Below are positions 34,629 to 44,395 of a stretch of DNA of 52,098 bases, piece by piece (position 1 is the stretch's first letter; each line of letters starts with the position of its first letter). A program made the translations under genes and the position numbers. This DNA comes from Bacteroidales bacterium (GTDB lineage: Bacteria > Bacteroidota > Bacteroidia > Bacteroidales > P3), in assembly GCA_017962615.1 (NCBI GenBank), contig JAGCUZ010000005.1, forward strand, positions 1 through 52,098. The letters are read 5' to 3'. A model generated the notes under the pieces. That model made no database searches. It saw only the letters and a list, made by a program, of their open reading frames with translations, and was not told the DNA's origin.

Positions 34629-35123
34629 GTCGCGTACCTTCGGCACGCATATAGTGCATACTATACTTTCAGCACGGCACTGCGCCTTGCAGCTTGTACC
34701 GTGTTAATCAATGTCCCGTCCCGTCGGGACGACCTGCAGCCTGGCGGCCTATCATCAAGCGCGTTATGGCGCCGTAGGTGCTAGACAATGGTAGCCAGCC
34801 AATTCATTGGCTGGGACGACGATGTTGTTGTATTATCAGCGTGCCTTTAGGTACGCGACATGATGCCGCCAATATCCATGACCGATGTCGCGTACCTAAA
34901 GGCTCGCATATTTTTTGTTGTCTATTTACCAGCCGTTGAAACGGCTGGCTACCTTTGTCATGCCCCGCTGGGGCATCTGTCAAGCTCATATCTCCAGAAC
35001 TGTTAAGCTAATGGGGTGAGAGGCGTGCCGAAGGTACGCAATTTGCATAACACGGTACCAGCGCAGCGCAGTGCCGTGGTGTGCGTCATCCTCCATCCTC
35101 AGCGTGCCGACAGGTACGCGACA
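34629..35123. repeat. cluster of short palindromic units
   Basis: Unit GCGTGCC-N3/4-GGTACGC(GACA) occurs at 34629-34648 (inverted), 34839-34860, 34886-34907 (inverted), 35023-35040 and 35102-35123. Interspersed are the palindromes gtcccgtcgggac (34718), ccagccaattcattggctgg (34796), ccagccgttgaaacggctgg (34929) and atgccccgctggggcat (34960). The sequences at 34673-34703 and 35051-35078 are inverted copies of each other (cacggcactgcgc versus gcgcagtgccgtg). Spacing is irregular and units face both ways, so it is not a CRISPR array. Confidence 0.75.
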
Positions 35124-35239
35124 ATGGATTTTCTGTCATATGCAAACCACCATATTTTGGGGCTTATCCACCCCCGTCTTTCACCCTTCGGCACCTAAAA
35201 TCACTCCCGTTTTCCACCCCCTCGGCGAACGAGATATAT

Positions 35240-35342
35240 GGTACATTTAGAGAAGGTATAGAGATGGTAAAGAGTTGGTCCCACCAACTCCTTATCAACT
35301 ATATACTTACGATTTACGTTCTATATACCAAAATCGGGGTGC
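35240..35342 (+). repeat. dispersed hairpin repeat, copy C
   Basis: Identical to copy B over 82 bases (35261-35342), with the shared left part ggtacatttagagaaggtat matching copy A. It ends about 330 bases before the ATG of the giant gene. Confidence 0.85.
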
Positions 35343-35583
35343 TAAAAGGGCAAAAAATGTACGTTGCGGAGGCGCATTTCAGAAGGCAACACATTGAAAA
35401 CAACGACACTACAAAACCGAAGCGTGAATAACTGCCGACGGGATGCCGTTTTTTGTAATTTCGCGCTGTGAAAATGGATGGATTGGGCCGTATCGGCCAC
35501 AAGGCTGGCGGCGGTAAAGAGGTGATAATTCGCGCCATAAATTTATTTTTTCGCGCAAATGTGTCTATGTCGGGAAAATTATG

Positions 35584-35591
35584 TAAATTTG
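35584..35591 (+). promoter_or_regulatory. -7 box TAAATTTG before the giant secreted-protein gene
   Basis: Matches the Bacteroidota -7 consensus and lies 82 bases before the ATG at 35673. The leader is very A/T-rich. A proper -33 TTG is not evident. Confidence 0.5.
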
Positions 35592-35672
35592 TACTTTTTA
35601 AATTAAGATACTTACCAAATATAAAAATCAAAGATATCACTTTTAAAACCCGATTTAAAAACCACAGATATC

Positions 35673-38600
35673 ATGAGCATACACACCCACTTGAAGAAGA
35701 TTGCGGCCGCATTGCTGGCCTTGCTGGCGGCTCCGGCGGCCTTTGCACAGGTAGTGCTTATTGGCGAATACACGGCTACTGACACTGTGACCAACTTCGT
35801 GTCGATAGCCTCGAGCGGCACACGCCTCACCGACCTTGAGGGCGACGACGTAGCATCGCAGGTCAGCCTGCCCTTCATGCTCAACTTCGGCAACGAGCGC
35901 TACAACCAGATCAACATCTCGTCGAACGCCCAGATAGCCCTCGGCACCGGCAACCCCGTGCGCAACAACTACAACAACAACACAGGCACCATGAGCATCA
36001 TCGTCCCCCTCGGGCACGACCTCGACATCTCGTCCACCAACGGCAACGGCCGCGTGTACTGGAAGGTGGAAGGCACGGCGCCGCAGCGCGAGGTGGTGGT
36101 GGAGTACAACCGCGTGAGCCCCTTCGGCAGCGCCGCCTACAACTACTACACCTTCCAGGTGCGCCTGCACGAGAACGGCGACATCGACTTCGTGTACGAC
36201 ACCTGTGTAGCCGCCATACAGCGCAGCTGCTACTGCTTTGTGCGCGAGCACAGCCGCCAGAGCTTCCTCGCCTGCACAGGCACGTGGGATAACATCGTTG
36301 TATCGAACACCTCGCTCACCCCCATCACCACCACCGGCACCAATGTGCCCAGCCCGGGACAGACCATACACTTCAGCCGCCCGCAGGTGAACTGCTCGCG
36401 CCCCTATGGGCTCTACGTGGATGGCATAACCACCACCACCGCCTGCATACACTGGAGCGACAGCAGCACCACAAGCCAGTGGGAATATGAGTACGACGTG
36501 TCGGGCTTCACCTTCGGCACCGGCACCACGGGCACCACGACCGCCGACTCGGTGCTCCTCACAGGCCTTATGCCGCAGACCTCTTACACCATATACGTGC
36601 ACGGCGACTGCGGCGGCCAGGGCAGCATGTGGGTGCCGATATCGTTCATGACCGACTGCCTCAACATATCGCACGGCGACCTGCCATATATCGACAAATT
36701 CGACGACTACGGCACCGGAGCCTCCGAGCAGATAAATCCCTGCTGGACCCGCCGCTACGGCACCAACACCATAAGCTATCCCTACGCCTCGACGGAGCAG
36801 GCCTTCTCGGGCGCCAACTCGCTCAAGTTCTACGCCACTCGCACCATCAACAGCTACGTGATACTGCCCTACGCCGAAGATTCGCTCACCACGCTGCAGC
36901 TCACCTTCCGCATGTACGGCCTTGCAGCCAACAGCGGCCTGCTGGTGGGCGTGTGCGACGATCAGGACGACATCAGCACCTTCACCCTCGTCGACTCGGT
37001 TACGGTAAGAGCCGCCAACCAATGGGACGAATACGAGGTTTCCTTCAGCTCGTACCGCGGCAACGGCCGCCACGTATGTATAACCACCTACAACAACGGC
37101 ACCAACAGCCAGACGGTATACCTGGACAACCTTATGCTCCACACCATACCCACCTGCCTGCGTCCCACCGACTTCACCGCCTCCAACCTCTCGCACGCCG
37201 ACAGCGTGATACTCTCGTGGACCGGCGGCGCCTCGGGTGCCACCGCGTGGGATGTAGCCTACGGCCCCGCGGGCTTCGACCCCGACACCTGCAGCACCTT
37301 GATGCAATGGATTAACGACACGTGGGTGCTGCTCGACATGCTGCAGGGCGGCGTGGTGTACGACGCCTACGTGCGCAGCGTGTGCAACGACGGCCAGAGC
37401 CTGTGGCTCGGACCACTGCGCTTCGTGCCCGGCAGCGTCAGCATGCGCCCCGCCACCACCACCGGCGAGACCTACAGCGTCACCCTGTGCGGCGGCGCCA
37501 TCTACGACGACGGCGGCCGCGACGGCGACTATACCCTCCCCTCCTCATACAGCGCGAGCACCACGCTGACCATCAACCCCGAAGAGGGCTCGCTGGTAAC
37601 CATCAGCGGCACCCTCTCGTGCTACAACTCCTCCTCCTACGGCCTCTATATCTATGACGGCGAAAGCACCGGCGGCCGCCTCATGGGCCACTGGTACGGC
37701 AACGCCACCATACCCCGCATGGTCTCCACCACCGGCCCGATAACCATCCACTTCGTGCCCGGCTCGACCTCGACCGCCTACAGCGGCTTCGAGCTGCTGG
37801 CAGGCTGCGAGCCCATGCCGCCGTGCTCGCCCGTGAGCGAGATAACGCTGACCCGCTCGCCATCGGCAGCCTACCTGTCGTGGAGCCTGCTCAACTACCG
37901 CATGGGCCTGCCTGCCTCGTACGACGTAGAGCTGATCGACAGCACCGGCTCGGCCCAGGCCTCCTCGACCGTGGAGCCCAATATCTACTTCCCAGGGCTG
38001 GACATCAACGCCGACTACCTGTTCCGCGTGCGCCCCATGTGCGACGACGGCTCGGAGATGGGGTGGGACACCCTCACATTCCGCACCCGCGAGCCAATCT
38101 GCTCGCAGATCAGCACCACCGAGACCATCAGCGTGGGCAACGGCACCAACACGTCGTACTACATGCCCGTGTACAACTACTACAACTACTCGTTCACCCA
38201 GCAGCTCTACACCGCCGCCGAGATGGGCTCGACACCGCGCGACCTGGTAGGCATAGCCTTCGACTACGCCGGCAGCACGCCCACACGCTCCAAAAACAAC
38301 GTCCGCATATACATGGCACTCAGCGCCGGCACCTCGCTCAGCAGCTGGATGCCCCTCACCAGCCAGACCCTCGTATACACCGGTCCCCTGCAAGCCACAA
38401 ATGGCTGGAACTACTACATGTTTAACGAAAACTATTTCCACTACGACGGCGTGAACAGCGTCATCGTCACCATCGAGGACCTCTCGGGAGCCTACGACGG
38501 CTCGTCGTACACCTTCCGCACCCACTCCGAGAGCGGCAAAGCCCTGTACTACTATTCCAGCTCGCCCCTGACGATGACCAATGGCGTCCCCGCCTCGCGC

Positions 38601-41600
38601 TACTCATACAGCTACCGCAACAACGTCAAGTTCATGATATGCGGCAGCCACACCAGCTGCGCCGAGCCCACCGTGGTGGTGCAGCACGTCGACGCCACCT
38701 CGGCCTCGCTCCTCTGGCTGCCCGGCTACGACGAAGGCACCTGGGACGTTGAGTACCGTGGCGCCGGCGACCCCGCCTGGAACACATGGGCCACGGCCAC
38801 GTCGGCCTACGCCGCCACCCTCACCAGCCTGCAGCCCAACACCCGCTACCAGGTGAGAGTCGGCACCTCGTGCCAAGGCACCACCTACACCGGCAACGCC
38901 ACCTTCACCACCCAGTGCATACCCGCCGCCCTGCCCTTCACCGAGAGCTTCGAAGGCTGGAGCACCAGCGGCACCGCCGCCGCCCCGTCGTGCTGGCAGA
39001 AGATATACAACAGCACCTCGTCGAGCTACATGCCCTACGCCACCACCGCACGCGCCCTCACCGGCTCGTACGGCCTCTACCTCTACACCCCCAGCGGCTA
39101 TTACGCCGGAGTGGTGCTGCCTGTGATGGGCGCATCGCTCGACAGCCTGCAGATAGCCTTCTCGCTGTACCGCCAAGACTCGGTCAACCTCCACTCGGTA
39201 CAGGTAGGCGTCATGCGCGACCCGACCGACTATTCCACCTTCCGCAACCTCTACACCGCCACGGCACCCAGCTGCAGCACCTGGACACAGTTTGAGGTAC
39301 CGCTGGCAGGAGCCAGCGCCCTCGGGCAATACATAGCCCTCATCACGCCGAGCAACGGCATACACCGCCCCTACATCGACGACATAGAGGTTGACTACGT
39401 ACGTAACTGCCCGCGCATCACCACGGTAAGCGCCACAGCATCCGGAGACACCGTCTACCTGACCTGGAACAACACCGCAGCCGCCAGCTGCGAAATAGAA
39501 TACGGCCTCCGAGGCTTCGCCCACGGTCGCGGCTCCTTTGCCTACGCCTACGGCGACTCCACCGCCGTGCTCACAGGCCTGGCTCCCGCCACCACCTACG
39601 ACATCTACGTGCGCACCGTGTGCGGCTACGGCGACACCGGCCGCTGGTCGGGCGTGACCACTATCACCACCCCCTGCAGCGACCTGCAACTGCCCATCGA
39701 CGAAGAGTTCGACACATGGGGCTCGGGCGTCAACGCCAAGCCCATGTGCTGGTACTGCAACACCACGAACGGCAGCACCAACAACCCCGACTACCCAAGC
39801 ATCATCCGCATATCGAGCAACGGCAGCTACCTCACGTCGATGCTTTACTTCCGCATCATGGCCGTCGGCGACCGCCCCTACGCCATGATGCCCGGCGCCG
39901 ACATATCGACCCTGCCGCTCAACCAGTGCAAGGTGTCGTTAGACATGGTAGACGTAGGCACCGGCACCGACTCGCAGTTCCTCGTGGTTGGCGTGAGCGC
40001 CACGCAGGGCGACATGTCGACATTCACACCCGTCGACACCCTCACGCCCGCGGCGCCCAACAACATAACGCACCACGAAGTCTCGCTCGCGTCCTACAAC
40101 GGCTACGGCAAATACGTAACATTCTACACCTACACCGCCACCACAACCGGCTCGCCTGCCTGCCACCTGTGCATCGACAACGTGTCGCTGCAGCGCAGCA
40201 CCAACTGCGGACGCCCCGACTCGCTCTACGCCACCAACGTGGCTGCACGCACCGCCACTGTGGGCTGGCACGACAACAGCTACGCTGCCACCTGGGAGGT
40301 GGAATACGGCCCCGTGGGCGGCACGATGAACGTGGTGCAGGTATACTCCAACCCCGCACAGCTCACCGGCCTCGACCCCGCTACGCCCTATGAATTCCGC
40401 GTGCGCGCACTCTGCACCGCCACCGACACCTCATACTGGTCGCTCCACGAAGCCACATTCACCACCAACCAGGAGCCCGTGGTCCTACCCTACTCCTACG
40501 ACTTCGAAGACCCGCAAGAGTGGAGCAACTGGCAGACCATGACCAACTGCAACATCGACTGGTACCGCGGCAGCGCCACCTACATGTCGCCCTCGCACTC
40601 GATGTACATCTCGGCCGACGGCGGCGTGAGCAACGGCACCAACAGCGGCACCGTGAACGCCACGGCCTACCGCGACATCGACTTCGGCAACACCGACACC
40701 ATTGTGATGATACGCTTCATGACTCGCGTGGGCGGCTCACTCAACGGCAACTACGACGGCATCGGCATATTCCTCGAAGACCCGGCCACGCCCATGACCA
40801 TAGGCACCTCCATCCTGATGTCGCCCTGGGGCAGCCTCTCGGGAAACCACACCTGCCGCGAGATTATCCACATGGACACCGTATGGACCGAGCACTCATT
40901 CTACTTCGACTCCGTCAGGGGCGTGCATCGGCTCGGCTTCTACTGGTTCAACCAAAGCATAGGCACAAGCGTCACCGGCCGCTTCATCGGCACGCCGGGA
41001 GCCGTGGACAACATACAGATACGCTACGTCAGCTGCGCGCAGCCGAGCAACTTCACCGTCACCACGGTGACCGAGAACAGCGCCACCGCCACCTGGACCG
41101 CCGTACCAGGTGCCAACTACATACTTGAATACGAAGCCGTAGGCTCGCAGCCCACACAGGTTGCCGTCAGCACAGGCAGCTACACCATCACCAACCTGCA
41201 GCCCGGCACCGCCTACCGCTGCCGCCTGCAGCGCGACTGCGGCGTAGACAGCAGCGGCTACACCACCTACTGCTATTTCACCACCGACTACTGCCCGCAG
41301 GGCCGCAACGACACCGTGGGCAACCTCAGCTCCACCAACAGCAGCAACGCCTACCCCATCAACCTCACCAGCCAGTACTCGTTCACCGAGATGCTATACC
41401 TGGCCAGCGAGCTGTCCGGCCCCGCCAACGTGGGACAGATACAGTTCCACTACCTCTCGGCCAAGCCGATACTATCCAAGAACAACTGCACCATCTATAT
41501 GAGCCACACGCGCCGCAGCTCGTTCCCGTCGTACTCCAGCTATGTATCGGGCGACAGCCTGCAAATGGTCTACCGCGGCCCGCTAGTCTTCGTCAACGGA

Positions 41601-42935
41601 TGGTCGTCGATAATACTCGACACTCAGTTTGTATACAACGGCGTCGACAACCTCGTCATTGCCATCGACGACAACAGCGGCCTCCAGGCGCCGTCGGCCT
41701 ACCAGTTCCAAATCACCACGCGCTCGGTATCGATGTCCATACAGTTCTACGGCGACGGCTACAACCCCGACCCGCTCTCGCTCGGCACCTACGCCGGCAC
41801 CAAGACCGCCTCGGCCATTCGTCCCAACATCATCATAGGCGGCTGCGGAGTGCCCTGCGTGGCGCCGTCGCTTGCCCGTGTGCAGACCACACATAACGAG
41901 GCGCGTGTCAACTGGCTTGGCTCCGGCTCGGCCTACGAACTATGCTATAAGGCCTCCACAGCCTCCGACTGGTCGACGCCCGTCACCGTGAACGACACCA
42001 CCTACCTCATCACCGGCCTAAGCGAAGCCACGGCCTACGACTACCGCGTGCGGCAGGCCTGCGCCGGCGGCGCCTACTCCAACTGGGAGGAGGGAGAGTT
42101 CACCACCGGTTACGAACCCTGCGCACAACCCTCGAACGTGCGGCAGTTCGGCTCCACCCGCTCCTCGATCACCGTCACCTGGGACCGCGGCGGCCGCGAA
42201 GTGGCATGGGTGGTCAGCCTCTCCAACAACGCCTACACGGCAATCGACACCTCGTTTGCCCTGATGTATACCTTCGAAGGACTCGCCTCCTCAACCACCT
42301 ACAACGCACGCGTCAAGCCCCTCTGCCTGCACGGGCGCGACACCGTTGACGGCGACTGGACCGAGACCGTGCCCGTCAACACCTCATCGTGCAAACCCGT
42401 CACCAACCTGCGCCTTGCCGCCACCGACGCCACCAGCGTCACCATCCGCTTTACCGCCGGCAGCAACAACACCGGCCGCTGGGAGGTCGACTACGGCCCG
42501 CGCGGCCACAGCGCAGGCTCCGGAACCGTGGTTGCCGTCACCGACAATGAGGCCCTGATTCCCGACCTCACCGAAGGCGCCGAGCTCGACATCTACGTGC
42601 GTGCCATCTGCGCCGAGGACTATGTAAGTACCTGGTCGGAGCCGCTCGCGGTAACCGTAGGCTCGCTCTCGGCAGTGGCCGCCGAAGGCTCAGCCGCCCT
42701 GAGCCTATACCCCAACCCAGCGCAAGGCAGCACCACCGTGTCGGTGCAGGGAGCCGCCGAAGACCTCACGCTCACCCTGCACGACATCAACGGCCGTACC
42801 CTCGCCACCTACCAGCTGCCCTGTGCCGCAGGCTGCGAGCAGCAGCTGACGCTCGACAACCTCGCCCCCGGCACCTACTTCGTACGCCTCAAAGGCTCCA
42901 CCACCACCCAAACACGAAAACTAATCATCCAATAA
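35673..42935 (+). CDS. giant secreted multidomain protein (Fn3, MAM/cleaved-adhesin-like, CUB-like) with type IX sorting domain
   Basis: A 2420-residue protein. Residues 1-26 are a signal peptide ending APAAFAQ. Then comes a beta-rich domain with LHENGDIDFVYDTC. Fibronectin-III-like modules recur throughout, each with a closing LxxLxPxTxYxxxVRxxC pattern (for example LTSLQPNTRYQVRVGTSCQG). MAM or cleaved-adhesin-like modules start near residues 336, 1089, 1343 and 1608 with the words (F/E)FxxW. A CUB-like module is near 606 (GGAIYDDGGRDGDYTL). A further module of about 130 residues occurs twice (near 816 and 1884: SFTQQLYTAAEMGS and SFTEMLYLASELSG). The end (from about 2343) is a type IX sorting domain: LSLYPNPAQGSTTVSVQGAA, LHDINGRTLATYQL, APGTYFVRLKG and TQTRKLIIQ. 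No enzyme motif was seen. A surface adhesin is likely; its ligand is unknown. Confidence 0.9.
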   Translation: MSIHTHLKKIAAALLALLAAPAAFAQVVLIGEYTATDTVTNFVSIASSGTRLTDLEGDDVASQVSLPFMLNFGNERYNQINISSNAQIALGTGNPVRNNYNNNTGTMSIIVPLGHDLDISSTNGNGRVYWKVEGTAPQREVVVEYNRVSPFGSAAYNYYTFQVRLHENGDIDFVYDTCVAAIQRSCYCFVREHSRQSFLACTGTWDNIVVSNTSLTPITTTGTNVPSPGQTIHFSRPQVNCSRPYGLYVDGITTTTACIHWSDSSTTSQWEYEYDVSGFTFGTGTTGTTTADSVLLTGLMPQTSYTIYVHGDCGGQGSMWVPISFMTDCLNISHGDLPYIDKFDDYGTGASEQINPCWTRRYGTNTISYPYASTEQAFSGANSLKFYATRTINSYVILPYAEDSLTTLQLTFRMYGLAANSGLLVGVCDDQDDISTFTLVDSVTVRAANQWDEYEVSFSSYRGNGRHVCITTYNNGTNSQTVYLDNLMLHTIPTCLRPTDFTASNLSHADSVILSWTGGASGATAWDVAYGPAGFDPDTCSTLMQWINDTWVLLDMLQGGVVYDAYVRSVCNDGQSLWLGPLRFVPGSVSMRPATTTGETYSVTLCGGAIYDDGGRDGDYTLPSSYSASTTLTINPEEGSLVTISGTLSCYNSSSYGLYIYDGESTGGRLMGHWYGNATIPRMVSTTGPITIHFVPGSTSTAYSGFELLAGCEPMPPCSPVSEITLTRSPSAAYLSWSLLNYRMGLPASYDVELIDSTGSAQASSTVEPNIYFPGLDINADYLFRVRPMCDDGSEMGWDTLTFRTREPICSQISTTETISVGNGTNTSYYMPVYNYYNYSFTQQLYTAAEMGSTPRDLVGIAFDYAGSTPTRSKNNVRIYMALSAGTSLSSWMPLTSQTLVYTGPLQATNGWNYYMFNENYFHYDGVNSVIVTIEDLSGAYDGSSYTFRTHSESGKALYYYSSSPLTMTNGVPASRYSYSYRNNVKFMICGSHTSCAEPTVVVQHVDATSASLLWLPGYDEGTWDVEYRGAGDPAWNTWATATSAYAATLTSLQPNTRYQVRVGTSCQGTTYTGNATFTTQCIPAALPFTESFEGWSTSGTAAAPSCWQKIYNSTSSSYMPYATTARALTGSYGLYLYTPSGYYAGVVLPVMGASLDSLQIAFSLYRQDSVNLHSVQVGVMRDPTDYSTFRNLYTATAPSCSTWTQFEVPLAGASALGQYIALITPSNGIHRPYIDDIEVDYVRNCPRITTVSATASGDTVYLTWNNTAAASCEIEYGLRGFAHGRGSFAYAYGDSTAVLTGLAPATTYDIYVRTVCGYGDTGRWSGVTTITTPCSDLQLPIDEEFDTWGSGVNAKPMCWYCNTTNGSTNNPDYPSIIRISSNGSYLTSMLYFRIMAVGDRPYAMMPGADISTLPLNQCKVSLDMVDVGTGTDSQFLVVGVSATQGDMSTFTPVDTLTPAAPNNITHHEVSLASYNGYGKYVTFYTYTATTTGSPACHLCIDNVSLQRSTNCGRPDSLYATNVAARTATVGWHDNSYAATWEVEYGPVGGTMNVVQVYSNPAQLTGLDPATPYEFRVRALCTATDTSYWSLHEATFTTNQEPVVLPYSYDFEDPQEWSNWQTMTNCNIDWYRGSATYMSPSHSMYISADGGVSNGTNSGTVNATAYRDIDFGNTDTIVMIRFMTRVGGSLNGNYDGIGIFLEDPATPMTIGTSILMSPWGSLSGNHTCREIIHMDTVWTEHSFYFDSVRGVHRLGFYWFNQSIGTSVTGRFIGTPGAVDNIQIRYVSCAQPSNFTVTTVTENSATATWTAVPGANYILEYEAVGSQPTQVAVSTGSYTITNLQPGTAYRCRLQRDCGVDSSGYTTYCYFTTDYCPQGRNDTVGNLSSTNSSNAYPINLTSQYSFTEMLYLASELSGPANVGQIQFHYLSAKPILSKNNCTIYMSHTRRSSFPSYSSYVSGDSLQMVYRGPLVFVNGWSSIILDTQFVYNGVDNLVIAIDDNSGLQAPSAYQFQITTRSVSMSIQFYGDGYNPDPLSLGTYAGTKTASAIRPNIIIGGCGVPCVAPSLARVQTTHNEARVNWLGSGSAYELCYKASTASDWSTPVTVNDTTYLITGLSEATAYDYRVRQACAGGAYSNWEEGEFTTGYEPCAQPSNVRQFGSTRSSITVTWDRGGREVAWVVSLSNNAYTAIDTSFALMYTFEGLASSTTYNARVKPLCLHGRDTVDGDWTETVPVNTSSCKPVTNLRLAATDATSVTIRFTAGSNNTGRWEVDYGPRGHSAGSGTVVAVTDNEALIPDLTEGAELDIYVRAICAEDYVSTWSEPLAVTVGSLSAVAAEGSAALSLYPNPAQGSTTVSVQGAAEDLTLTLHDINGRTLATYQLPCAAGCEQQLTLDNLAPGTYFVRLKGSTTTQTRKLIIQ

Positions 42936-43051
42936 TCCTAGGGTTGACTAGTAGTTCTAGTAGCACTATAAGCTCTAGTGGCACTAGAAATACCAGCCCC
43001 CGCGCCAGCCACTTAAAACTAATAACTTAGAACTAACAACTTATACCTCCC
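42936..43051. repeat. short intergenic repeat region with inverted copy 5
   Basis: Contains agttctagtagcactataag and agctctagtggcactag (42972-42988; a near copy of 1845-1862). It also holds an inverted partial copy of the agttctaagtt repeat at 43004-43044. This is the whole gap between the giant gene and hisS, and no hisS promoter box was obvious. Confidence 0.6.
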
Positions 43052-44395
43052 ATGAAATGCTCCATTCCTAAAGGCACCCGCGACTTCCTCCCCTCCGAGA
43101 TGGCACGTCGCAACTACATCTTCGACACCATCCGCGATGTCTTCAAGGCCTTCGCCTTCGAGCCCATCGAGACCCCCTCGCTCGAGAACCTCTCCACCCT
43201 TATGGGCAAGTACGGCGAAGAGGGCGACAAGCTCCTCTTCAAGGTACTCAACTCGGGCGACTTTATGAAGGATGTCGACTTCAGCGCCGACTACCGCCAT
43301 GTGGCGCCACAGATATGCGAACGCGGTCTGCGCTACGACCTCACCGTGCCCTTTGCACGCTTCGTGGTGCAGCACCGCGACCAGATAGTCTTCCCCTTCC
43401 GCCGCTACCAGCTGCAGCCCGTCTGGCGCGCCGACAGGCCGCAGAAGGGGCGCTACCGCGAGTTCTACCCGTGCGACGCCGACATGATAGGCAGCGACTC
43501 GCTGATGGGTGAGCTCGAGCTGGTACAGATGATCGACGAGGTGTTCCACCGCCTCGGCATCAACGTAACCGTCAAGATCAACAACCGCAAGATTTTGGCC
43601 GGCATAGCCGACATCATAGGAGCCCCCGAGCGGCTGACCGACATCACTGTAGCTATCGACAAGCTTGACAAGATAGGGCTCGAGGCGGTGCGCGAGGAGC
43701 TGAGGGAACGCGGTCTGAGCGAGGCGCAAGTCTCGGCTCTCGACCCCGTGTTTGCCCTTGACGGCGATGCCAAGCAGAAACTGGAGAGTTTGCGGAGCCT
43801 GTTTGCCGACAGTGCTACAGGCCTGCTCGGCGTCGACGAGTGCTCAACCCTCTTTGATATGATCACCGCTGCACAGCCGCGCTGCACCGTCGAGCTCGAC
43901 CTCACCCTTGCCCGCGGCCTCAACTACTACACCGGAGCCATCTTCGAGGTGAAGGCCAACGACGTGGCCATGGGCAGCATCTGCGGCGGCGGCCGCTACG
44001 ACAACCTCACCGGCATCTTCGGCCTCCCGGGCGTCAGCGGCGTCGGTATCTCCTTCGGTGCCGACCGCATCTACGATGTGCTGACCGAGCTCGACCGTTT
44101 CCCTGCCACGCTCGAACAAAGCGCGAGAGTGCTATTTATCAACTTCGGCACTACCGAACAAGCCTACTGTATACGCTGGGCCACCGAGTTGCGCCGACGC
44201 GGCATCCCCACGCTCATCTACCCCGAGGCCGCCAAGCCGAAGAAACAGATGGAGTATGCCAACCGCCGCGGAGTGGCCTACGTCGTCTTTGTTGGCGACC
44301 AAGAGCTTGCCGACGGCACCCTGACCCTTAAAGACATGGCCACCGGCCAGCAGCTCACCCTCCCCGCCCAAGAGGCTATCGACCGCCTATCGTGA
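43052..44395 (+). CDS. hisS: histidine--tRNA ligase
   Basis: A 447-residue class II synthetase. The opening IPKGTRDFLPSEMARRNYIF, motif 2 region LRYDLTVPFARFVVQHRDQI, PVWRADRPQKGRYREFYPCD, the histidine-specific block LDLTLARGLNYYTGAIFEV, motif 3 GVGISFGADRIYDVLTEL, and a C-terminal anticodon-binding domain (VLFINFGTTEQAYCIRWATE) are all present. It charges tRNA-His. Length and order are normal for the family. Confidence 0.97.
   Translation: MKCSIPKGTRDFLPSEMARRNYIFDTIRDVFKAFAFEPIETPSLENLSTLMGKYGEEGDKLLFKVLNSGDFMKDVDFSADYRHVAPQICERGLRYDLTVPFARFVVQHRDQIVFPFRRYQLQPVWRADRPQKGRYREFYPCDADMIGSDSLMGELELVQMIDEVFHRLGINVTVKINNRKILAGIADIIGAPERLTDITVAIDKLDKIGLEAVREELRERGLSEAQVSALDPVFALDGDAKQKLESLRSLFADSATGLLGVDECSTLFDMITAAQPRCTVELDLTLARGLNYYTGAIFEVKANDVAMGSICGGGRYDNLTGIFGLPGVSGVGISFGADRIYDVLTELDRFPATLEQSARVLFINFGTTEQAYCIRWATELRRRGIPTLIYPEAAKPKKQMEYANRRGVAYVVFVGDQELADGTLTLKDMATGQQLTLPAQEAIDRLS

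Larger units (their letters stand above)
34361..35672. other. 1.3-kb gene-free hairpin-rich region
   Basis: I find no convincing coding sequence here. The region holds a 22-bp perfect hairpin (34525), five copies of a palindromic unit GCGTGCC-N3/4-GGTACGC, at least four further perfect palindromes, one inverted pair of 28-31 bases, and repeat copy C (35240-35342). The promoter of the giant gene follows (35584). Confidence 0.6.

Noticed and set aside
34629-35123. Palindromic units considered as a CRISPR array
   Set aside because: Units alternate in orientation, spacing is irregular (from under 50 to about 200 bases), and no cas gene is present.
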